Part shown: piece after piece, positions 13,862 to 18,300 of the stretch | Numbering within the stretch: position 1 is the stretch's first letter | How the letters are laid out: every line of letters begins with the position of its first letter | NCBI GenBank assembly: GCA_047615865.1 | Contig: JBLHIB010000070.1 | Coordinates: 1 to 18,300 of the forward strand | Direction of reading: 5' to 3' | Source: JADFAK01 sp047615865 | GTDB taxonomy: Bacteria > Bacteroidota > Bacteroidia > Flavobacteriales_D > Sanyastnellaceae | DNA: 18,300 bases | Notes under the pieces: model-generated | Database searches by the model: none | Seen by the model: the letters and a program-made list of their open reading frames with translations, nothing else | What the model was told of the DNA's origin: nothing | Program-made: the position numbers and the translations under genes

Positions 13862-16800
13862 ATGCTGAACCGAAACCTAACTTTTTCACCTGCAGCTTTA
13901 TCATTCGTATTTGTGTTCTTGTGCGCCACTGTTTTTGGACAGGAGCGGATAGAGGATGATCTTCTGGTTTTATACAATTTCGGCGAAGGCCAAGGTGCCT
14001 ATATCAATGATGTCTCTGGCAATGGAACTCCTCTAACCCTAAAAATTCACGATACCAATAACGTCAATTGGATTCCCGGTGGCGGTCTAAATATTGACGC
14101 TCCAACCCTGATTAAATCGTTTGCAGCCGCCGAAAAGGTGACCAATGCAGTACAGAATTCTGGTGCTATCACAATGGAAGCATGGATTGATCCTGCCAAC
14201 TTAAATCAAGATGGTCCTGCTCGAATTGCTACTGTATCCTACGGCGCTTCAAATCGCAATTGCACGCTCGGACAAGAGCAGTCGGAATACGCCGCTCGTG
14301 TGCGTACCGACCAAGTAGGCGAAAACGGAACTCCCCAAATGTTAGCTGGTTCTGTGCTTACGACTTTACAACACATTGTCTATACCATGGCTCCCGATGG
14401 GGCTGAATCGATCTACGTCAACGGTGACTTGATTGGCACCGATTTCCGGCCAGGGACAACCAGCAATTGGAATGAGGATTATCCTCTAGCGCTTGTGAAC
14501 GAGGTTGATGCCGACCGTCCTTGGTTAGGAAAGATGTACTTGGTAGGTATGTATGGACGCGCGCTTAGCGCAAATGAAGTGCAGCAAAATTATGAAGCTG
14601 GACACCTTATTGACGGACCAGAAATCAGTTCAACTCTTTGTGAAGAGGAAGATTGTTTCATCGACGGTTTTGGCGTCAATGCAAGGGTATTGTGGATCCC
14701 CAACTTGCCAGATGGCGGTTTCTTGGAATTCAAATTCAACGAAAACGGAGGACATTTTGACGTCTTCGCCGATGGTACTGCTCACATGTACGGTGAGACC
14801 GTGGACATGCAAGACCCAACTCAAGGATGGTTCTTGGATGTATGGTATACCGATAGAATGCATTGGGACGAATGGTCAGACCTAGGCCGCGGCTGGAAGG
14901 GCGATGCGGGCTTAGTAGGGAATAACTACCTCGACTGGGACTACTTCATCATGGATGCCGATAAAGAAAACGTACTCGTTGGTACAGGTGGATACGATGG
15001 TTCGCTCTTGAACCTCACCCACAAACCCATCAATCATTTCTACGGTTTGCAAGTTGGTGTATCCGCCAATGACCAAAATGAAATGCCCGGAATGTCTTGC
15101 TGGTTCTACTACACAGGAACAGTTAATGGCGTTTACTTGGAGCAAAATGGAGACATTAACTTGGAAGGAGATTGCGTCAATTTACCAGTAATGGCCTGCG
15201 CTGTCGATGTCGAAGTTGATTGCAATAATGGCTACGAACCATCAGTAACTGGTGAGCCTACAGTGTACTGCCTTGATGCGTTTTCCTTGGATTTCTGGGA
15301 TGAAGTTATCAGCGCCGACTGCCCATTGGAAATTATCCGTCACTGGTTAGCAACGCACGAAAATGGTGATACTGTTGAGTGCGAGCAATCTATTGTGGTT
15401 GTTGATGATGAGGCTCCTGTTGTCGCTTTTATACCTTCGGTTTTTGCCGGATGTTCAGGAAATTTCGAACTGCTTCTTGAAGTAAGCGATAACTGTGATC
15501 CAGATCCGAGCATTGTTGTGCTTGTTTTGGACTCCGCGCTTAGCGCAAATGGTGAGTGCTCGACAGGTCAGCTTAGAACGCAAACTATGGGAGGCTGGGG
15601 TACAACACCAAGTGGCAACAACCCAGGCATGTATCTCCTTAATCATTTCGACGAGGCTTTTCCTGACGGATTAACAATAGGCTGCGACAATACACTGCAC
15701 CTGAGCTCTCCGCAACATGTCATTGATTTCTTGCCGTCTGGAACAACTCCAGCTTTGCTTCCTGCGGGAGACTTAATTGATCCAGGGTCTAGTTATTCAA
15801 ATGTACTCGCTGGTCAGCTGGTCGCCGCTACAATAAGTGTAGCCATGGATCAAACTTTTGCCGATTTCGGAGAAAGTGATATGCCTTTGGCAAATCTCAT
15901 CCTGCAGTCAGGTGACTTCGAAGGGTATTCAGTGAGCGAACTGCTCTTGTTGGCCAATTCTTTAATCGGCGGATGTCAAGCTGGCGATGCTTCAGCAATG
16001 AACGCAGCGCTTTCCTCGATCAACGAGAATTTCGTGGATGGTGCCCAAGACAATGGATTCCTTTCTTGTTCGATGCCGTGGGATTGTTTTACGACCTATA
16101 CAATTCAGGTGAATATGAACGATCAGTGTGGCAATTCCTCTTCGGAAACGATCACCGCATATGGAGTAAACGAAGACGGACCGACCTTACCGGTGCTTGA
16201 AGATATTGCAGTTAACTGTGGGGAAGTTCCTCCACCAATTGAGGAATTACCAGCAGGCTGCGAAGGTGGTTTTGCGACTCTTTCAGTGCAACAAACAGAG
16301 TTTTCTGGAACATGCTTCCCAATCATAGAACGTATCTATACAGCACAAAGCGCATGCGGAGCGACTTCTACAGCAACCCAATATATCACGGTTATTGATA
16401 TCGAGGCGCCAGTTTTTACAACGCCTTTGAACGACCTGAACATCGATTGCAGTGAGTTCGGAAGTCTGAACACTCCTGAGGCCGCTGATAATTGTGATCT
16501 AAACGTCGAAGTAGGCTTTGTAGACCAAGTGCTTAGCGATGCTTGTCCGCTTGTTATTGAACGCACTTATACGGCTATGGATGATTGCGGAAACATGACT
16601 TCAGCTGTTCAGAACATAACTGTGGCCGACAACCAAGCTCCTCACCCAACAGCGCCTATCGTAGATCTTAATCTGGACTGTTTTGAGGCAATTACCGAAG
16701 TTGTTTTTGTTGACGACTGTGGTTTGCTAGTTGCCGTTCAATACAGCGAAACCCAAGAAGGCGAAGGCTGTTCAGTGACATTGACTAGGACCTGGGTTGC

Positions 16801-18300
16801 GACCGATGCCTGCAACAATTCAGCGGTTTATTCACAGGTTGTGACTATCTCAGACGACGAAGCGCCAGTTTTTACAAACATTCCCTTGGATGTAGATATC
16901 GCTTGCGATGGAGCTATTCCTATGGATGAGCCAACGGTAGAGGACGCCTGTGGAAACGTGAACTTGACCTATATTATGGAATATGCTGCAACCGAAGGAG
17001 CATGCGCCCAATGGGAGAGAACATGGACGGCAACAGATGATTGTGGCAATGTTTCCTTGCTTACGCAAATAGTGAGCATTATCGACAACGAAGCTCCTGT
17101 TTTATCGGGTGTACCAACAAGTCTAGAGCTGAACTGTGGGGACGAGATTCCAACAGCCAACGTGACTGTATCTGACAACTGCGATTCCTCGGTCGAGGTG
17201 GTGCTTTTCGAAGAATGGGAGATTATCCCATGCGGACAAGTATTGATCAGGTCATGGTCGGCGACTGATGCTTGTGGAAATGCAGTCTTTGAAAGTCAGG
17301 CGATTGCATTTAGTGACAACGAAGGCCCTTCAATAATTGGAGAGTTTCAAATTGCAATTGACTGTAATGAAGTCGATAGCGATGGATTAGTTGAAGTGAT
17401 AGATGATTGCTATCATGGCGTGATTCTTACCTACGATGACTCCTTCGTTGGAGCCTCATGTGAGTACTCTATTGAGCGAACTTGGACAGCGACTGATGCT
17501 TGTGGCAACACTGCTATACTCGTTCAAACCTTGCTTGTCAACGACAATGTCGCGCCTAGCATTAATGGACTTGATGCAGAGCTCATATTGAATTGCGGCG
17601 ATGCACTTCCAATTGAAGAGCCGCTTGTTGAAGATGCGTGCAGTTCGTTCGAGCTTTCGTACGAAGAAGTAAGCGCCAACAGCGGATGTAGCGAATTACT
17701 CATCCGCACATGGACAGCTACGGACGCTTGTGGAAACACCAGTGTCTTCACTCAAGAAGTGACTTTCGTTGACAATAGCGCCCCTGTATTCGAAACGGTG
17801 CTTGAAAATCTGGAATTGCAGTGTGGTGGGGGTGTTCCGGCCGTTGCTGATGTAGTTGCAACAGATGATTGCACTGAGGTGACTATCTCTATGGAAGAGG
17901 TTGTGGTTGCCGGAAATTGTGCGGCTGAATATGAAGTAGTCCGCATCTGGACTGCCTTGGACGCTTGTGGAAATGGAGCTACACTGATGCAAACGATCTC
18001 ATTCGTGGATAATTCTGCGCCTGTTTTCGATCAACAAGTAGTAGATGAAACAATAGCATGTGGTCAGACTTTGGATCTTCCTGCAGTTACGGCTACAGAT
18101 GCCTGCAGCGCCGAAGTTACAATCGGTTATGAAGAGACAACTGATCCTGGTGGTTGCCCGAATATCTACCGGTTCTGGACAGCCACCGATGATTGTGGAA
18201 ACCAAGCGACAATGGTTCAGACTATAACAGTCGATGATTCAGAACCGCCATTGTTGCTTGGCGTTCCTTCTGACACTTCAGCGGATTGCAATACAATTCC
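13862..18300 (+). CDS. Giant secreted LamG / HYR-like repeat protein (3' end outside the window)
   Basis: The frame is open from the ATG at 13862 to the window end, 1479 codons with no stop. Residues 1-26 are a signal peptide (LSFVFVFLCATVFGQ). Residues ~33-250 fit a LamG/concanavalin-like lectin domain: LVLYNFGEGQGAYINDVSGN, then ITMEAWIDPANL, HIVYTMAPDGAESIYVNGDL and GRALSANEVQQNYEAG. Residues ~260-425 are a Trp/Tyr/Asp-rich module I cannot assign. A first HYR-like unit (~440-520) is interrupted by an inserted module (~530-763). From ~778 onward come nine HYR-like units of about 72-79 residues plus the start of a tenth, each with a Cys near its start, a D(N/A)C, a C before (E)RTWTATD, and (D/A)CGN, then QxxxVxDxxAP: the four-cysteine type. 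Such proteins are large surface adhesin-like proteins in Bacteroidota, usually ending in a T9SS or gliding-motility C-terminal domain, which would lie beyond the window. Confidence 0.93.
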   Translation, partial: MLNRNLTFSPAALSFVFVFLCATVFGQERIEDDLLVLYNFGEGQGAYINDVSGNGTPLTLKIHDTNNVNWIPGGGLNIDAPTLIKSFAAAEKVTNAVQNSGAITMEAWIDPANLNQDGPARIATVSYGASNRNCTLGQEQSEYAARVRTDQVGENGTPQMLAGSVLTTLQHIVYTMAPDGAESIYVNGDLIGTDFRPGTTSNWNEDYPLALVNEVDADRPWLGKMYLVGMYGRALSANEVQQNYEAGHLIDGPEISSTLCEEEDCFIDGFGVNARVLWIPNLPDGGFLEFKFNENGGHFDVFADGTAHMYGETVDMQDPTQGWFLDVWYTDRMHWDEWSDLGRGWKGDAGLVGNNYLDWDYFIMDADKENVLVGTGGYDGSLLNLTHKPINHFYGLQVGVSANDQNEMPGMSCWFYYTGTVNGVYLEQNGDINLEGDCVNLPVMACAVDVEVDCNNGYEPSVTGEPTVYCLDAFSLDFWDEVISADCPLEIIRHWLATHENGDTVECEQSIVVVDDEAPVVAFIPSVFAGCSGNFELLLEVSDNCDPDPSIVVLVLDSALSANGECSTGQLRTQTMGGWGTTPSGNNPGMYLLNHFDEAFPDGLTIGCDNTLHLSSPQHVIDFLPSGTTPALLPAGDLIDPGSSYSNVLAGQLVAATISVAMDQTFADFGESDMPLANLILQSGDFEGYSVSELLLLANSLIGGCQAGDASAMNAALSSINENFVDGAQDNGFLSCSMPWDCFTTYTIQVNMNDQCGNSSSETITAYGVNEDGPTLPVLEDIAVNCGEVPPPIEELPAGCEGGFATLSVQQTEFSGTCFPIIERIYTAQSACGATSTATQYITVIDIEAPVFTTPLNDLNIDCSEFGSLNTPEAADNCDLNVEVGFVDQVLSDACPLVIERTYTAMDDCGNMTSAVQNITVADNQAPHPTAPIVDLNLDCFEAITEVVFVDDCGLLVAVQYSETQEGEGCSVTLTRTWVATDACNNSAVYSQVVTISDDEAPVFTNIPLDVDIACDGAIPMDEPTVEDACGNVNLTYIMEYAATEGACAQWERTWTATDDCGNVSLLTQIVSIIDNEAPVLSGVPTSLELNCGDEIPTANVTVSDNCDSSVEVVLFEEWEIIPCGQVLIRSWSATDACGNAVFESQAIAFSDNEGPSIIGEFQIAIDCNEVDSDGLVEVIDDCYHGVILTYDDSFVGASCEYSIERTWTATDACGNTAILVQTLLVNDNVAPSINGLDAELILNCGDALPIEEPLVEDACSSFELSYEEVSANSGCSELLIRTWTATDACGNTSVFTQEVTFVDNSAPVFETVLENLELQCGGGVPAVADVVATDDCTEVTISMEEVVVAGNCAAEYEVVRIWTALDACGNGATLMQTISFVDNSAPVFDQQVVDETIACGQTLDLPAVTATDACSAEVTIGYEETTDPGGCPNIYRFWTATDDCGNQATMVQTITVDDSEPPLLLGVPSDTSADCNTI
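16195..18300 (+). repeat. Tandem HYR-like repeats inside the giant gene
   Basis: Tandem coding units of mostly 228 bases: the Trp codons of the WTATD motif are at 17255, 17483, 17711, 17948 and 18176, giving spacings of 228, 228, 237 and 228. The DNA is partly conserved, e.g. GCGACTGATGCTTGTGG occurs exactly at 17261 and 17489. The third unit has ACNN instead of ACGN. The array continues past the window. Confidence 0.85.

Noticed and set aside
16195..18300. Regular ~228-base repeats considered as a CRISPR or satellite array
   Set aside because: They are in-frame coding units with conserved Cys and WTATDxCGN motifs, far longer than CRISPR repeats.

Overview
The window looks like Bacteroidota chromosome, probably from a marine or other aquatic member. 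The evidence is a type IX secretion (T9SS) C-terminal sorting domain on one surface protein, a very long four-cysteine HYR-like repeat protein of the kind found in this phylum, a DUF2339/DUF3999 pair, weak or absent Shine-Dalgarno sequences and moderately AT-rich DNA. No rRNA, tRNA, CRISPR array or intact transposase gene was found. All intact genes lie on the + strand. The only minus-strand genes recognised are dead.

Layout. 1-403: 3' end of a YceI-family gene, followed by a strong 20-bp-stem hairpin terminator. 858-2192: a CIA30-family gene and an SDR-like gene whose catalytic tyrosine position is occupied by valine. 2346-4329: an AraC-type regulator followed by a canonical SDR oxidoreductase, closed by a hairpin terminator at 4351-4381. 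4693-6522: a secreted beta-helix protein with a T9SS tail. 6602-6890: a decayed fusion of the start of the AraC gene with the end of the SDR gene plus its terminator, which is what remains of a second araC-SDR copy. 7092-8189: an orphan PAS-histidine kinase. 8190-9835: 1.6 kb of gene graveyard. It holds a + strand membrane-anchored protein remnant (possibly DUF4230-like) and, converging on it from the minus strand, a decayed Panacea-domain antitoxin gene whose stop overlaps the start of a decayed RelE-like toxin gene. 9836-13394: an intact overlapping DUF2339-DUF3999 pair. 13395-13861: an intergenic region carrying the second copy of a short dispersed repeat also present at 4421-4503. 13862 to the end: a giant secreted protein with a signal peptide, a LamG-like domain, an unassigned aromatic-rich module, and HYR-like repeats running off the window.

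How the parts fit. The AraC regulator probably controls the SDR gene behind it; the remnant downstream shows this two-gene cassette was once duplicated around the beta-helix gene. The beta-helix protein and the giant repeat protein are surface or secreted products. The DUF2339/DUF3999 proteins probably form an envelope complex of unknown role. The most informative structure beyond the intact genes is the set of pseudogenes, which intact-ORF gene calling would miss: a dead PanAT-type toxin-antitoxin operon, the araC-SDR remnant and the dispersed repeat pair.
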